Source of the DNA: Erwinia aphidicola
GTDB taxonomy: Bacteria > Pseudomonadota > Gammaproteobacteria > Enterobacterales > Enterobacteriaceae
Direction of reading: 5' to 3'
NCBI RefSeq assembly: GCF_024169515.1
Contig: NZ_JAMKCQ010000001.1
Location: 1,736,001 to 1,800,000, forward strand
Length of the DNA: 64,000 nucleotides
How positions within the stretch are numbered: position 1 is the first letter of the stretch; every line of letters begins with the position of its first letter. The position numbers and the translations under genes are program-made. Shown in pieces: positions 12,271 through 21,853 of the stretch. The notes beneath the pieces are model-generated. The model saw only the letters and a program-made list of their open reading frames with translations. It did not search any database and was not told where the DNA came from.

Positions 12271-13731
12271 TTAACGCTGCCAGCGGCGCAGCAGGCGGCT
12301 TTTCAGCCCGGTATCGAAGCGCCAGATATGGTCAAAGATGCGCATGATGCCGGGTTTTCCATGATCGGACATGGCAACCGCATGAAAACGTTGCAGCTGC
12401 TGCTGCTGGTGGTCGCGCACGCGCTTAACAATGGGGTCGGGCAGGCGCTGGGCGATAAAGTCAGAGAGGATCACCGCATCGGCATCGGCCCACAGCGGGC
12501 CGGACATCTTTTGCAGCACGGCATCGAGGCAGGCGGCCAGGTCGGTACCGCCGCGAAAACGCTGGCTGAGAAAGCGGATCGCCTGGCTGATGCCGTCGGC
12601 GGCGGTCAGCTCGTAGCCGATCACCTCATGGGCGAACAGCATAATGTAGCAGCGGCGGTTATCGGCCAGCGCCACCTTTAACAGGGCGAGGCAGAAAGCC
12701 TTGGCGCAGCGTTCGTTAAAGCCGCCCATCGAGCCGGAGGTGTCCACGCAGACGATAAACGGCCCGCGCGGCTGTTCGTCATGCTGCTGGTGGCTGACCG
12801 GGCGCAGCGATACCTTATCGTGCCAGCTTTCGCCCTGAAGGCGGTAGGTGAGCAGGCGTTTCTCCACCAGCCGGCGGTAAAACTCCATCTCCAGCTCGCT
12901 GATGCCAAGCGTGGCCAGCTCCGGCGGCAGCAGGCGCAGAATATCATCGCTCTGGTGCAGGCCGCTGACCTCTTCCGGCACGCTTTCCGGCTCGCGCACC
13001 AGCTGGTGAAAAGTTTCCAGCGGCGCATCGTACGACAGCACCGCTTTGGCCTCACGGCTGCGTCCCAGCTGCTCTGCCAGCTTCAGCAGCTCCGGCTGAC
13101 TGGCGAGGAAATCCCCGTACTGCACCATGAGCTGATAGTCGCCGCGCTGCAATGAACTGCGCGTCAGGTCCCACAGCCGGCCGGCAGCAGCGTCATCGTC
13201 ACCGGCCAGCACCGGAGCCAGCTGGCCGCTCATCGCCAGCCGTTGCTGCAGCTCCGCCAGCAGCTTGTCGCGTTCCCGCTCCAGCAGCTGCTGGTTCAGC
13301 GTCAGGGTTTGCAGCGTCAGGCTCAGCCGCCAGCGCTGCAGAAACAGCGTCTGCTGGGCATTGCTGAGCTGCAGCGCATCATTATTTGCTACCAGCGCCT
13401 GGGCTTTTTCGGCAAACGGTGAGTGCTGCTGCGCCAGCCAGCTCAGCAGTTCCGGCAGCTGTGCGCTGAAGTCGTGCTGGCTCATCAGCTGGCTCTGCTG
13501 GAAGCGGCTAAACTCCGCCGCCAGATCTTCCGGCACCGGGGTATTTTTCAGCTGCTGCACGATCTCTGCTTTCCAGTGCGGGAGATCGCGCGTTAGGGCG
13601 TTCTTCAGCCTGGGGAATTTTTCAAAAAAGGCGGCAAGCTGCGGGGAGGCGAGTAGCGTGATCACCAGCTCTTCAATGAGATCGTTTTCATTGACCGCCA
13701 GGAACAGGCTCAGGGTGTCAAGCGAGATCAC
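12271..13731 (-). CDS. viaA: ViaA, von Willebrand A-domain partner of RavA
   Basis: Partner of the AAA+ protein RavA; in E. coli the pair acts at the inner membrane on respiratory complexes and aminoglycoside sensitivity. The 486-residue protein has an alpha-helical N-terminal half and a C-terminal VWA domain with the metal-site motif DTSGSMG near residue 330, followed by the conserved [12 protein letters not shown] and the end [16 protein letters not shown]. Its start overlaps the ravA stop by 4 bases (ATGA type), indicating coupled translation. Confidence 0.96.
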   Translation of the reverse strand: MISLDTLSLFLAVNENDLIEELVITLLASPQLAAFFEKFPRLKNALTRDLPHWKAEIVQQLKNTPVPEDLAAEFSRFQQSQLMSQHDFSAQLPELLSWLAQQHSPFAEKAQALVANNDALQLSNAQQTLFLQRWRLSLTLQTLTLNQQLLERERDKLLAELQQRLAMSGQLAPVLAGDDDAAAGRLWDLTRSSLQRGDYQLMVQYGDFLASQPELLKLAEQLGRSREAKAVLSYDAPLETFHQLVREPESVPEEVSGLHQSDDILRLLPPELATLGISELEMEFYRRLVEKRLLTYRLQGESWHDKVSLRPVSHQQHDEQPRGPFIVCVDTSGSMGGFNERCAKAFCLALLKVALADNRRCYIMLFAHEVIGYELTAADGISQAIRFLSQRFRGGTDLAACLDAVLQKMSGPLWADADAVILSDFIAQRLPDPIVKRVRDHQQQQLQRFHAVAMSDHGKPGIMRIFDHIWRFDTGLKSRLLRRWQR

Positions 13732-15221
13732 TGGCGCGCCTGTTTCAGCCGATCGGCCACCTGTTGCAGGCTCTCCTCCACGCGCGCCAGCCAGTCATCG
13801 CTGATAAACAGGCAGCGGTGGTGCTGGCTGAACAGCGTGCGCTGGCCGCGCAGCTGGGTCTCCAGCTCGTCGAGCGCCAGCACGATCTCTTCCGGTAGCC
13901 CCTGCTGCGGTTTGCCCGGCAGCATCAGGCGCGTGGCCTGCAGGCTGACGTCGCGCAGCGTCAGGCAGTCATTGCCGTCAACGTGCAGGTCGAGCGTCTG
14001 GGCAAAGCCGATGCCGTTCAGCTTGCCGCGCACGTCGCCGCCTTTTTGCAGCCAGTGGTGCAGCGCTTCGCGCGCAAGGGTGATGTGGGTGACCTGCATT
14101 TCGTGCAGCGTCAGCGGCTTTTGCAGCATCAGCGTCAGAGCATCGTTAGCCAGCGACTCGGGCAGCTCGTAGTGCGGCTTGCGGCTGAACATGCCACCGT
14201 GCTTCTCCAGCCGGATCGCCTGCTCAACGCTCTGCTGCTGCTGTAACGCCAGGCGGCGGGCGTTGATCTGCTGAAGTTTGAACAGCATCGGCTGCTGCTG
14301 CCAGGCCTGCTGAGTGATCAGGTTATCCAGCTCGTGGTCCAGCAGCTTCATTGAGCCAACGTCATGCCACAGGCAGTCTTTCAGCAGGATCAGGTCAATC
14401 GGCGCAATGGCGTTACGCCCGCTGTAAAAGGCGCTGGCCTGCAGCAGATGAATGGCCTTTTTCCAGCGGCGGTCAGAAATATAGGGCGCTTCAGGCTGGT
14501 TTTCTAACTGCTGACGCAGCTGGAAAATCAGCTCGAAAACATCATCGGGCAGGCTGACTTTGCTGATACCCTGCTGCCACTCCAGATACTCCTCATCGGT
14601 GATGCACAGCGACTCCGCCACCGGGTTCTGGTTCTCGTCCTGCTGGTGGGTCAGCAGGCTGCGGAAGTTCTGCTTTTCATGCACGTTATCCAGCCACAGG
14701 CGAATCAGCATACGGTCATATAGCGCTTCCAGCCCGCTGTCCGCTTCCGGCAGTTCGTTGGAGGCGGTGACCAGAAGGCGCATCGGGATTTTTTCTTCGC
14801 TGTCGCCATTGCGGAAGCGGCGCTCGTTGATCGCCGTCAGCAGGGTATTGAGGATGGCCGGACCGGCTTTCCAGATCTCATCCAGAAATACGATCTCGGC
14901 ATCGGGCAGATAGCCTTTGATCAGGCGCTGATAACGCCCCTCATCCTTCAGCGCCTGAATCGATAGCGGGCCGAAAACTTCCTCGGGGGTGGAGAAGCGC
15001 GTCATCAGATACTCAAAGGCGCGGGCATGCTGGAAGGCGAACTTCAATCGGCGGGCAATCAGGCTTTTAGCAATGCCGGGAGGGCCGAGTAAAAACACGC
15101 TTTCGCCGCACAGGGCAGCGAGCAGGCAAAGGCGAATCGCATGATGGCGTTCGTAAAGTCCTTTCTCTAAAGCATTGCTGAGGCGGGCGATGCGTTCCGC
15201 CAGTAATTGAGAGTGGGCCAT
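13728..15221 (-). CDS. ravA: MoxR-family AAA+ ATPase RavA
   Basis: Hexameric chaperone-like ATPase that in E. coli also binds the lysine decarboxylase LdcI. The Walker A motif GPPGIAKS is at residues 46-53 and the Walker B sequence IVFLDEIWK follows; the arginine-finger and triple-helical regions match. The frame can begin at a TTG at 15227, whose AGGA spacing is in fact better, but the ATG at 15221 ([15 protein letters not shown]) matches E. coli MAHPHLLAERISRLS. The difference is two residues. The protein has 497 residues from the ATG. Confidence 0.95.
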   Translation of the reverse strand: MAHSQLLAERIARLSNALEKGLYERHHAIRLCLLAALCGESVFLLGPPGIAKSLIARRLKFAFQHARAFEYLMTRFSTPEEVFGPLSIQALKDEGRYQRLIKGYLPDAEIVFLDEIWKAGPAILNTLLTAINERRFRNGDSEEKIPMRLLVTASNELPEADSGLEALYDRMLIRLWLDNVHEKQNFRSLLTHQQDENQNPVAESLCITDEEYLEWQQGISKVSLPDDVFELIFQLRQQLENQPEAPYISDRRWKKAIHLLQASAFYSGRNAIAPIDLILLKDCLWHDVGSMKLLDHELDNLITQQAWQQQPMLFKLQQINARRLALQQQQSVEQAIRLEKHGGMFSRKPHYELPESLANDALTLMLQKPLTLHEMQVTHITLAREALHHWLQKGGDVRGKLNGIGFAQTLDLHVDGNDCLTLRDVSLQATRLMLPGKPQQGLPEEIVLALDELETQLRGQRTLFSQHHRCLFISDDWLARVEESLQQVADRLKQARQ

Positions 15222-15491
15222 AATCAAACAGTCATCCTTTTTCTACGGACAGGCCAGCTTGTTGCTGGCGAGCGCAAACACTACTGGCTATGATGCTTGA
15301 AAGAGTTGATAGCAGTCAGCTTTTTTATTATCAAACGGTGACATCAGGCGATGTCTTGCCTTTAAGAGTTGTCGTTAAACGGGTAATTAGGGGTAGGCAT
15401 TCACTATGAATCATGCATACTGTGCGCGTTTTGATGGTTTGATGAGCTGTGCGCAATCCCGCGTAGGTCGGCTCCAACAAAAGATATCTCT

Positions 15492-17360
15492 ATGAGTTCT
15501 GAAAAGAAGCAGTCCCTTGGTGCCGTTACGCTGGCAGCGATTGGTGTGGTGTATGGCGACATTGGTACCAGCCCACTCTATACCCTGCGCGAATGTCTCT
15601 CCGGTCAGTTTGGTTTTGGTGTTGAACGCGATGCCGTTTTCGGCTTTTTATCGCTCATTTTCTGGCTGCTGGTGCTGACCGTATCGCTGAAATATATCAG
15701 CTACGTGATGCGCGCGGATAACGCCGGTGAAGGCGGTATCCTGACGCTGATGTCGCTGGCCGGGAGAAACACCGGGGCAAGGTCCACCGCCGTGCTGGTG
15801 ATTATGGGCCTGATTGGCGGCAGCTTCTTCTACGGTGAGGTGGTGATCACCCCTGCGGTTTCGGTCCTTTCGGCGATTGAAGGCCTGGAGATCGCCGCAC
15901 CTTCCCTCGACCGCTACATCGTGCCGATGGCGATTGCCGTGTTGACGCTGCTGTTCGTGATTCAGAAACACGGCACCGGTATCGTCGGCAAGCTGTTCGC
16001 ACCGGTAATGCTGCTGTGGTTTATCGTGCTGGCGGTGCTGGGCGCGCGCGGGATTATCGCCAACCCGGACGTGCTGCATGCCATGAACCCGTACTGGGCC
16101 GTGCACTTCTTTATTGAGTACAAAACCGTCTCCTTCTTTGCGCTGGGCGCCGTGGTGCTGGCGATTACCGGCGTGGAAGCCCTGTACGCGGATATGGGCC
16201 ACTTTGGCAAATTCCCGATCCGCCTCGCATGGTTTAGCGTGGTGCTGCCGTCGCTGGTGCTGAACTATTTCGGCCAGGGCGCGCTGCTGCTGAAAAACCC
16301 GGAGGCGATTAAAAACCCGTTCTTCCTGCTGGCCCCGGACTGGGCGCTGATCCCGATGCTGATTCTGGCTACCCTGGCGACGGTGATAGCCTCTCAGGCG
16401 GTGATCTCGGGCGTCTTCTCTTTGACGCGCCAGGCCGTGCGCCTCGGCTATCTGCCACCAATGCGTATTGTGCACACCTCGGAGCAGGAGTCCGGCCAGA
16501 TCTATATTCCGGTGATCAACTGGCTGCTCTACTTTGCCGTGGTGATTGTCATCGTCGGCTTCGAGCACTCCAGTAACCTGGCGGCGGCTTACGGCATTGC
16601 GGTAACCGGCACCATGGTGCTGACCGCGATCCTGTGCAGCACCGTGGCCATTAAGAACTGGCACTGGAACCGCTATCTGGTGATCGCCATCCTGATTGGC
16701 ATGCTGTGCATCGACGTGTCGCTGTTCTCTGCCAACCTGGTGAAAGTGTTTGCCGGTGGCTGGCTGCCGCTGACGCTGGCGCTGGTGATGTTTATCGTGA
16801 TGACCACCTGGAAAAGCGAGCGCTTCCGCCTGCTGCGCCGTATGCACGAGCACGGTAATTCGCTGGAGGCGATGATCGCCTCGCTGGAGAAATCCCCGCC
16901 GGTACGCGTGCCGGGCACCGCGGTCTATATGTCGCGTGCGCTCAACGTCATTCCGTTTGCCATGCTGCATAACCTCAAGCACAACAAGGTGCTGCACGAA
17001 CGCGTGGTGCTGCTGACGCTGCGCACTGAAGATGCGCCCTATGTGCACAACGTGAAGCGTGTGACCATTGAACAGCTGTCGCCAACCTTCTGGCGCGTGG
17101 TGGCAAGCTACGGCTGGCGCGAAACGCCGAACGTGGAGGAGATCTTCCACCGCTGCGGTCTGGAAGGGTTGAGCTGCCGCATGATGGAGACGTCATTCTT
17201 TATGTCGCACGAGTCGCTGATCATCGGCAAACGTCCGTGGTATCTGCGCCTGCGCGGCAAGCTGTTCCTGATGCTGCAGAAGAATGCGCTGCGTGCGCCG
17301 GACCAGTTTGAAATCCCGCCGAACCGCGTGATTGAGCTGGGCACCCAGGTCGAGATTTAA
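15492..17360 (+). CDS. kup: Low-affinity potassium transporter Kup
   Basis: Constitutive K+/H+ symporter of the inner membrane, also a route for caesium. The 622 residues equal E. coli Kup. About 12 membrane helices fill the first 430 residues, with the selectivity segment [17 protein letters not shown] at residues 18-34; a cytoplasmic C-terminal domain follows. It is divergent from ravA; the 270-base gap shows no gene, and I see no clear promoter to cite. The next gene, qseC, points toward it. Confidence 0.98.
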   Translation: MSSEKKQSLGAVTLAAIGVVYGDIGTSPLYTLRECLSGQFGFGVERDAVFGFLSLIFWLLVLTVSLKYISYVMRADNAGEGGILTLMSLAGRNTGARSTAVLVIMGLIGGSFFYGEVVITPAVSVLSAIEGLEIAAPSLDRYIVPMAIAVLTLLFVIQKHGTGIVGKLFAPVMLLWFIVLAVLGARGIIANPDVLHAMNPYWAVHFFIEYKTVSFFALGAVVLAITGVEALYADMGHFGKFPIRLAWFSVVLPSLVLNYFGQGALLLKNPEAIKNPFFLLAPDWALIPMLILATLATVIASQAVISGVFSLTRQAVRLGYLPPMRIVHTSEQESGQIYIPVINWLLYFAVVIVIVGFEHSSNLAAAYGIAVTGTMVLTAILCSTVAIKNWHWNRYLVIAILIGMLCIDVSLFSANLVKVFAGGWLPLTLALVMFIVMTTWKSERFRLLRRMHEHGNSLEAMIASLEKSPPVRVPGTAVYMSRALNVIPFAMLHNLKHNKVLHERVVLLTLRTEDAPYVHNVKRVTIEQLSPTFWRVVASYGWRETPNVEEIFHRCGLEGLSCRMMETSFFMSHESLIIGKRPWYLRLRGKLFLMLQKNALRAPDQFEIPPNRVIELGTQVEI

Positions 17361-17375
17361 ATCGGCATGGATGGC

Positions 17376-17406
17376 GTAGGGGTCGACCGCTTTTCCTGGT
17401 CGACCC
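17376..17406 (+). repeat. GTAGGG-headed palindromic repeat, copy 2
   Basis: GTAGG leads into arms GGGTCGACC (17380-17388) and GGTCGACCC (17398-17406) around a 9-base loop with a T-run. It starts 16 bases after the kup stop and could help end kup transcription. It faces copy 3 in a tail-to-tail pair. Confidence 0.75.
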
Positions 17407-17423
17407 TTGCCGATGCCTGTCGC

Positions 17424-17454
17424 GGGCGGACCGAAAAAAAGGTCCGCCCCCTAC
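17424..17454 (-). repeat. GTAGGG-headed palindromic repeat, copy 3, holds the qseC stop codon
   Basis: On the minus strand GTAGGGG is followed by arms GGGCGGACC and GGTCCGCCC (plus-strand 17441-17449 and 17424-17432) with a loop of seven Ts and a C. The TAG of the GTAG head (17453-17451) is the stop codon of qseC. The stem is the same sequence as in copy 5 at 46399. Confidence 0.8.
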
Positions 17455-18797
17455 AACTGCACCGTCACCGCAAACCCGCCTTCCTGACGATTGCTCATCG
17501 TGACCTTCATGCCGTGCAGCTGGGCAATTTGATGAACGATCGACAAGCCTAATCCGCTGCCGGACTGTTCCTGACCCGGCGGGCGATAGAAGCGTTCACC
17601 GATACGCGTCAGGACTTCAGGGCTGACGCCCGGCCCGTTATCCAGCACCTGCAAACGTCCCGCTGCCAGCGTGATGCGCACCTCGCTGCCCGCCGGGCTG
17701 TAGCGGATGGCGTTATCCAGCAGGTTGCGCACCAGCAGCGCCAGCAGTAGCGGGTTGCCCAGCTGGATAACCGGTTCTGTCGGGGCATCAAGCGCCAGCT
17801 CCACGCCGGCAGCCTGGGCGCGGGAATAGTGCTCAACCACCGCCTGCTGGATGATGCTCTGCCAGTCGAGACGCTGTTTTTCCAGCTGCTGGCCGGCGTC
17901 CAGCCTTGAAAGGGTTAGCAGCTGATCCACCAGCCGGGTGGCGCGGTCGATACCCGCATCCAGGCTGGTAAGCGCATGGTGGCGCATGGCGCTGTCGTCG
18001 TGCGCCAGCTGGGCAACCTCGGTCTGCACCTTCAGCGCCGCCAGCGGGCTGCGCAGTTCGTGGGCGGCATCGGAGGTAAAGCGCCGTTCACGCTGCAGCA
18101 TCTCCCCGATACGGCTGAACAGCTGGTTCAGCTCGCTCAGCAGCGGGCGCACCTCCTGCGGCAGTCGTTTTACCTCGACCGGGGCGGTATCATCCGCTTT
18201 ACGCTGGCGCAGCTGGTGGGCGATATGCTTCAGCGGGCGCAGTTCCCACGTCACCAGCCACAGCATCAGCAGCAGCATCACCGGCAGCGCCACCAGCCAC
18301 GGCGTCAGATTGGTCTGCACCAGGTCACGCGTCAGGTCGTCGCGGTAGTCCCACTCCTGGCCGACCACCACCACGTATTTGTCATCCAGAGTGTGCAGCC
18401 ACACCATGCGCCAGCGGTCGTCATCGTCTTTCAACTGGCCGTCACGAAAACCATCTCGCTGATAGTCAAAGATAAAATCTTTACCCTTATCGCCATCATT
18501 CAGCACCATTTTGCCATCGCGGGTAAAGACGGCGAAGGCCAGCGCGTCATCGTCCTGATCGCCGCGATGGTGGCGCAGCAGTTTTTTGCTTTTGGGCAGG
18601 GCGGCTAAATCGGCGCTGAACTGGTCGGGGTTGAGGCGCAGCAGGCGCTTAGCGAACAGCATCTGCTGGGTATCAAACAGTTCATTGATGTTGTGGCGCG
18701 TCTGCCACCAGGAACCCAGCGCCGCTGCGCCCCAGCACAGCAGGCTGAGCAGCAGGAAGCCCAGCATCAGGCGCACGCGCAGGCTGCGCTGTATCAC
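17451..18797 (-). CDS. qseC: Sensor histidine kinase QseC
   Basis: Membrane kinase of the QseBC two-component system, reported in E. coli to respond to adrenergic hormones and autoinducer-3 and to phosphorylate QseB. The 448 residues match E. coli QseC (449): membrane helix 1 near residues 7-30, a periplasmic domain with [20 protein letters not shown], helix 2 near 160-180, HAMP, the phosphoacceptor segment [17 protein letters not shown] near residue 245, and the ATPase boxes VLDNGPGVS and GSGLGLSIV. It overlaps qseB by 4 bases. Its stop codon lies inside a palindromic repeat. Confidence 0.93.
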   Translation of the reverse strand: MIQRSLRVRLMLGFLLLSLLCWGAAALGSWWQTRHNINELFDTQQMLFAKRLLRLNPDQFSADLAALPKSKKLLRHHRGDQDDDALAFAVFTRDGKMVLNDGDKGKDFIFDYQRDGFRDGQLKDDDDRWRMVWLHTLDDKYVVVVGQEWDYRDDLTRDLVQTNLTPWLVALPVMLLLMLWLVTWELRPLKHIAHQLRQRKADDTAPVEVKRLPQEVRPLLSELNQLFSRIGEMLQRERRFTSDAAHELRSPLAALKVQTEVAQLAHDDSAMRHHALTSLDAGIDRATRLVDQLLTLSRLDAGQQLEKQRLDWQSIIQQAVVEHYSRAQAAGVELALDAPTEPVIQLGNPLLLALLVRNLLDNAIRYSPAGSEVRITLAAGRLQVLDNGPGVSPEVLTRIGERFYRPPGQEQSGSGLGLSIVHQIAQLHGMKVTMSNRQEGGFAVTVQL

Positions 18798-19456
18798 GAC
18801 TTCGCCCCCAGGGTGTAGCCGACGCCGTGTACGGTGCGAATAAACTCGCTGCCGAGCTTTTTACGCAGGTGGTGAATATGCACCTCAACGGCGTTGCTGG
18901 AGACGTCGTCGTCCCAGCCATACAGCTTCTCTTCCAGCTGCGCGCGCGTCAGCACCCGCCCGGCGTTGAGCAGGAACAGCTCCAGCAGCGCCAGCTCGCG
19001 CGCTTTCAGCACCAGCGGCTCGCCGTTGAGGGTCACGGTGTGCGAACCCGGCTCCATCACCACACCCGCATGTTGCAGCGTTGGCTGCAGCTGGCCGTGA
19101 CGGCGGCGGATCAGCGCCTGCAGGCGTGCGGCGACCTCCGTCAGGGCGAAGGGTTTGCACAGATAGTCATCCGCGCCCTGCTGTAGCCCGCTGACGCGCT
19201 GCTCCAGCGCATCGCGGGCGGTGAGGATCAGCACCGGCTCATCGCGCCCCTGCCGCCGCCACTGGCGCAGGATCTCCAGCCCGTCGATCTCCGGCAGGCT
19301 GAGGTCCAGCACCACCGCATCATAGGGCGCCGCCGCTAATGCGCGCAGGCCTTCACTGCCTTTATTAAACCAGTCCACGCTGAAACCCAGCTTGCCCAGC
19401 CCGGCTTTGATGCCGTCGCCAATCAGGCGGTCATCTTCAATTAGTAAAATTCTCAT
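18794..19456 (-). CDS. qseB: Response regulator QseB
   Basis: OmpR-family DNA-binding regulator paired with QseC. The receiver domain has the acidic pocket IEDD and phosphoacceptor D51 ([12 protein letters not shown]); the winged helix at the C-terminus ends [19 protein letters not shown] at 19459 is in frame, but the ATG at 19456 has GGGA 6 bases upstream and matches E. coli. 220 residues against 219. Divergent ygiW lies across a gap of 215 bases that holds a TTAAG-repeat box. Confidence 0.94.
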   Translation of the reverse strand: MRILLIEDDRLIGDGIKAGLGKLGFSVDWFNKGSEGLRALAAAPYDAVVLDLSLPEIDGLEILRQWRRQGRDEPVLILTARDALEQRVSGLQQGADDYLCKPFALTEVAARLQALIRRRHGQLQPTLQHAGVVMEPGSHTVTLNGEPLVLKARELALLELFLLNAGRVLTRAQLEEKLYGWDDDVSSNAVEVHIHHLRKKLGSEFIRTVHGVGYTLGAKS

Positions 19457-19577
19457 CACGGTTCCCTTTGCGGTTTTAGCGATTTATACGGAAAGAGGAT
19501 AGGGGTTGTACAGCTGAGATCGGCGAATTTCGCGACTTTTCGTCAATTTAAAACAATAAAGTCGTTTCGCTGATCTC

Positions 19578-19594
19578 CTTAAGATCTCGTTAAG
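19578..19594 (+). promoter_or_regulatory. Predicted QseB/PmrA-type binding box
   Basis: CTTAAG-N5-GTTAAG gives two TTAAG half-sites 11 bases apart, the pattern known for PmrA and QseB (CTTAA-N6-CTTAA). It lies 12 bases before a -10-like TAATAC (19607-19612) that would drive ygiW, so it overlaps the -35 position, as for activation. It may also serve qseBC self-control. Confidence 0.6.
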
Positions 19595-19671
19595 AACTTT
19601 TTGCTGTAATACTTACCGAACAGAGATGACCGGGCAGTGTTGACTGCTCACTTTCATAAGGAAAAGCGAAA

Positions 19672-20073
19672 ATGATGAAGAAGACAGCTGCATTACTGGC
19701 GATTAGCGCCCTGATGTCGACTCCGGTACTGGCTGCACAGACTGGCGGATTTGTTGACCCGAATGCACCCACCGCGCAGGTACAGAAAGGCGGTTTTAGC
19801 GGCCCGAACGGCACGGTTGCTACCGTCAAGCAGGCGCAGGATATGAAGGATGATGCCTGGGTCACGATGCGCGGCAATATTGAAAAGCGCATCGGTGATG
19901 AAGACTACCAGTTCCGTGACGCCACCGGCACCATGACGGTGGAGATCGACCACAAGCGCTGGGAAGGGCAAACCGTCGGTCCGAACGATAAAGTTGAGCT
20001 GCAGGGCAAACTGGATAAAGACTTCAACTCCATGGAGCTGGACGTGAAGCAGGTGCGTAAAATCGCTAACTGA
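19672..20073 (+). CDS. ygiW: Periplasmic OB-fold stress protein YgiW (VisP family)
   Basis: BOF-family (DUF388) protein; in E. coli and Salmonella it is a QseBC-linked stress and virulence factor that binds peptidoglycan. The 133 residues begin with a signal peptide (MMKKTAALLAISALMSTPVLA, cut near residue 21) followed by the typical AAQTGGFVDPNAP region and the OB fold with WVTMRGNIEKRIGDEDYQFRD and VEIDHKRWEG. AAGGA precedes the first ATG by about 9 bases. The ygiW-qseBC divergent pair is the same as in E. coli, where it lies elsewhere on the chromosome. Confidence 0.93.
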   Translation: MMKKTAALLAISALMSTPVLAAQTGGFVDPNAPTAQVQKGGFSGPNGTVATVKQAQDMKDDAWVTMRGNIEKRIGDEDYQFRDATGTMTVEIDHKRWEGQTVGPNDKVELQGKLDKDFNSMELDVKQVRKIAN

Positions 20074-20952
20074 TCATCCGCTCAGGCTCTCCGCCAGATG
20101 ATGGACGGCCGGAGAGCGATCCCAGCGCCGCCAGGCGAGCGCAATATCACTGCTCAGCGCAGCATCCTCAATCTGATGGAAGCTGACGCCGGGCAGCTGG
20201 ATACTGCGCAGGGAGTCAGGAATGATGGTGATGCCAAACCCGGCGGCCACCATGTTAATCGCCGATGAAATCTGCGGCGACTGCTGCACGCTATCCGGCT
20301 GAAACCCGGCGCGCAGGCAGGCACTGATAATCACTTCATACAGGCTTGGTGCCACCTCTCGCGGGAACAGCACCAGCGGCTCCGCGCGCAGCGCCGCCAG
20401 CGACAGGCGCGGCGTGTCCGCCAGCCGATGCCCCTGCGGCAGTACCAGCGCCATCTTCTCACTGGCAATCATCTTCAGATTAAAGGCTTTGCTGCTCTCA
20501 CAGGGCAGGCGCACGAACGCCGCATCCAGCAGCCCTTCCTGTAACTCATGCATCAGAGTGGCCATATTTTCTTCGCGCGGCAGCAGCGTGATGGCCGGAA
20601 AACTGTCCTGAAAGCGGCGCAGCAGGCGGAATATCTGCGGATGAAAGGCGGTGGAGCTGGCAAAGCCAATCGACAGCTGGCCGCTGATGCCGCGCGCGAT
20701 GCCTTTCGCTTTCTCCAGCGCATGGGCCGACAGTTCGAGGATCTGACGGGCATCCTGATAAAACGCTTCCCCGGCATCGGTCAGCTCCACACCACGCGTT
20801 AGCCGTTTCAATAAAGGCGTGCCGATCTCCTCTTCCAGCTTTTTGATCTGCTGGCTGAGCGGCGGCTGCGAGATGTTCAGCAGCTCTGCCGCTTTAGTGA
20901 AGTGCCGGGTTTCGGCAACGGCCACGAAATAGCGAAGATACCGGAGTTCCAT
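20074..20952 (-). CDS. budR: LysR-family regulator of acetoin genes
   Basis: LysR-type activator (BudR/AlsR) that in Klebsiella and Bacillus induces the acetoin operon in response to acetate. The 292 residues start MELRYLRYFVAVAETRHFTK, with the winged helix-turn-helix in the first 60 residues (ISQPPLSQQIKKLEEEIGTP), then the periplasmic-binding-like effector domain. It is divergent from budA with a 104-base gap, and its stop abuts that of ygiW (TGA|TCA) with no terminator between. Confidence 0.88.
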   Translation of the reverse strand: MELRYLRYFVAVAETRHFTKAAELLNISQPPLSQQIKKLEEEIGTPLLKRLTRGVELTDAGEAFYQDARQILELSAHALEKAKGIARGISGQLSIGFASSTAFHPQIFRLLRRFQDSFPAITLLPREENMATLMHELQEGLLDAAFVRLPCESSKAFNLKMIASEKMALVLPQGHRLADTPRLSLAALRAEPLVLFPREVAPSLYEVIISACLRAGFQPDSVQQSPQISSAINMVAAGFGITIIPDSLRSIQLPGVSFHQIEDAALSSDIALAWRRWDRSPAVHHLAESLSG

Positions 20953-21000
20953 ATCGAAAACGTCTCAAAGAGGGGGGAGCTTTATATTGGAGCCGTCGAC

Positions 21001-21023
21001 TGAATCGAGTCAACATTGATTCA
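21001..21023. promoter_or_regulatory. Inverted-repeat operator candidate between budR and budA
   Basis: TGAATC and GATTCA form a perfect inverted repeat with an 11-base spacer in the centre of the divergent gap, the size and place expected for a LysR-type site. No experimental site of this sequence is known to me. Confidence 0.5.
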
Positions 21024-21056
21024 ATACTTCTTAACAGTTTAATCGGGAAGGCGGTT

Positions 21057-21839
21057 ATGACAGATTCTGTAACGGGTTGTTCATGTGAAGAACAGCTCAC
21101 CAGCACCGTCAGGGAGCTGCAGAAGGAAAGGCCAGAAAGTGTTATCTATCAGACCTCACTGATGAGCGCACTGCTCAGCGGCGTCTACGACGGCACCACC
21201 ACCGTGGCGGATCTGCTCAGGAAGGGCGATTTTGGCCTTGGAACCTTTAACCAGCTGGATGGTGAACTGATCGCTTTTAACAGCGAGGTGTATCAGCTGC
21301 GTTCGGACGGCAGCGCCCGCACCGCCAGCCCGCAGCAGCAATCGCCGTTTGCGGTGATGACCTTCTTCCGCCCGCAGTATCAGCACCACTTCAGCGGCCC
21401 GGCGACCCGTGCTGAAGTGCATCACGTCATCGACCAGTGCGTCACGTCCGATAACCAGTTCTGCGCGCTGCGTATCGACGGGCAGTTCCGCGTGGCGGAA
21501 ACCCGCACCGTACCCTGCCAGCACCGGCCGTATAAATCGATGCCGGAGGTGCTCGGCAAGCAGCCTACCTTCCATTTTCATCAGCGAAGCGGCGTGCTGA
21601 TCGGTTTCCGCACCCCGCAATACATGCAGGGTATTAACGTAGCGGGATACCACGAACACTTTATTACCGACGATCGCCAGGGCGGCGGCCATCTGCTCGA
21701 CTACCAGCTGGAGCACGGCACGCTGAGCTTTGGTGAGATCAGCAAGCTGGTGATCGACCTGCCTGGCGACAGCGACTTTCTGCACGCCAATCTCAACCCG
21801 GAAAATCTGGATTCTGCCATTCGCGCAGTCGAAAGCTGA
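21057..21839 (+). CDS. budA: Alpha-acetolactate decarboxylase
   Basis: Converts 2-acetolactate to acetoin and CO2. The 260 residues match Klebsiella BudA (259). The zinc ligands are in YHEHFITDDRQGGGHLLDY near residues 197-215 (two His in HEH plus the later His), and the catalytic glutamate and arginine segments (VIDQCVTSDNQFCALRIDG, TVPCQH) are in place. budB follows 14 bases later, so acetolactate made by BudB is used directly. Confidence 0.95.
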   Translation: MTDSVTGCSCEEQLTSTVRELQKERPESVIYQTSLMSALLSGVYDGTTTVADLLRKGDFGLGTFNQLDGELIAFNSEVYQLRSDGSARTASPQQQSPFAVMTFFRPQYQHHFSGPATRAEVHHVIDQCVTSDNQFCALRIDGQFRVAETRTVPCQHRPYKSMPEVLGKQPTFHFHQRSGVLIGFRTPQYMQGINVAGYHEHFITDDRQGGGHLLDYQLEHGTLSFGEISKLVIDLPGDSDFLHANLNPENLDSAIRAVES

Positions 21840-21853
21840 TAAGAGGCCAATAG

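Noticed and set aside
15648..17150. 500-codon open frame on the minus strand inside kup
   Set aside because: His/Gln-rich antisense shadow of a GC-rich, highly conserved gene; no ribosome site or family match.
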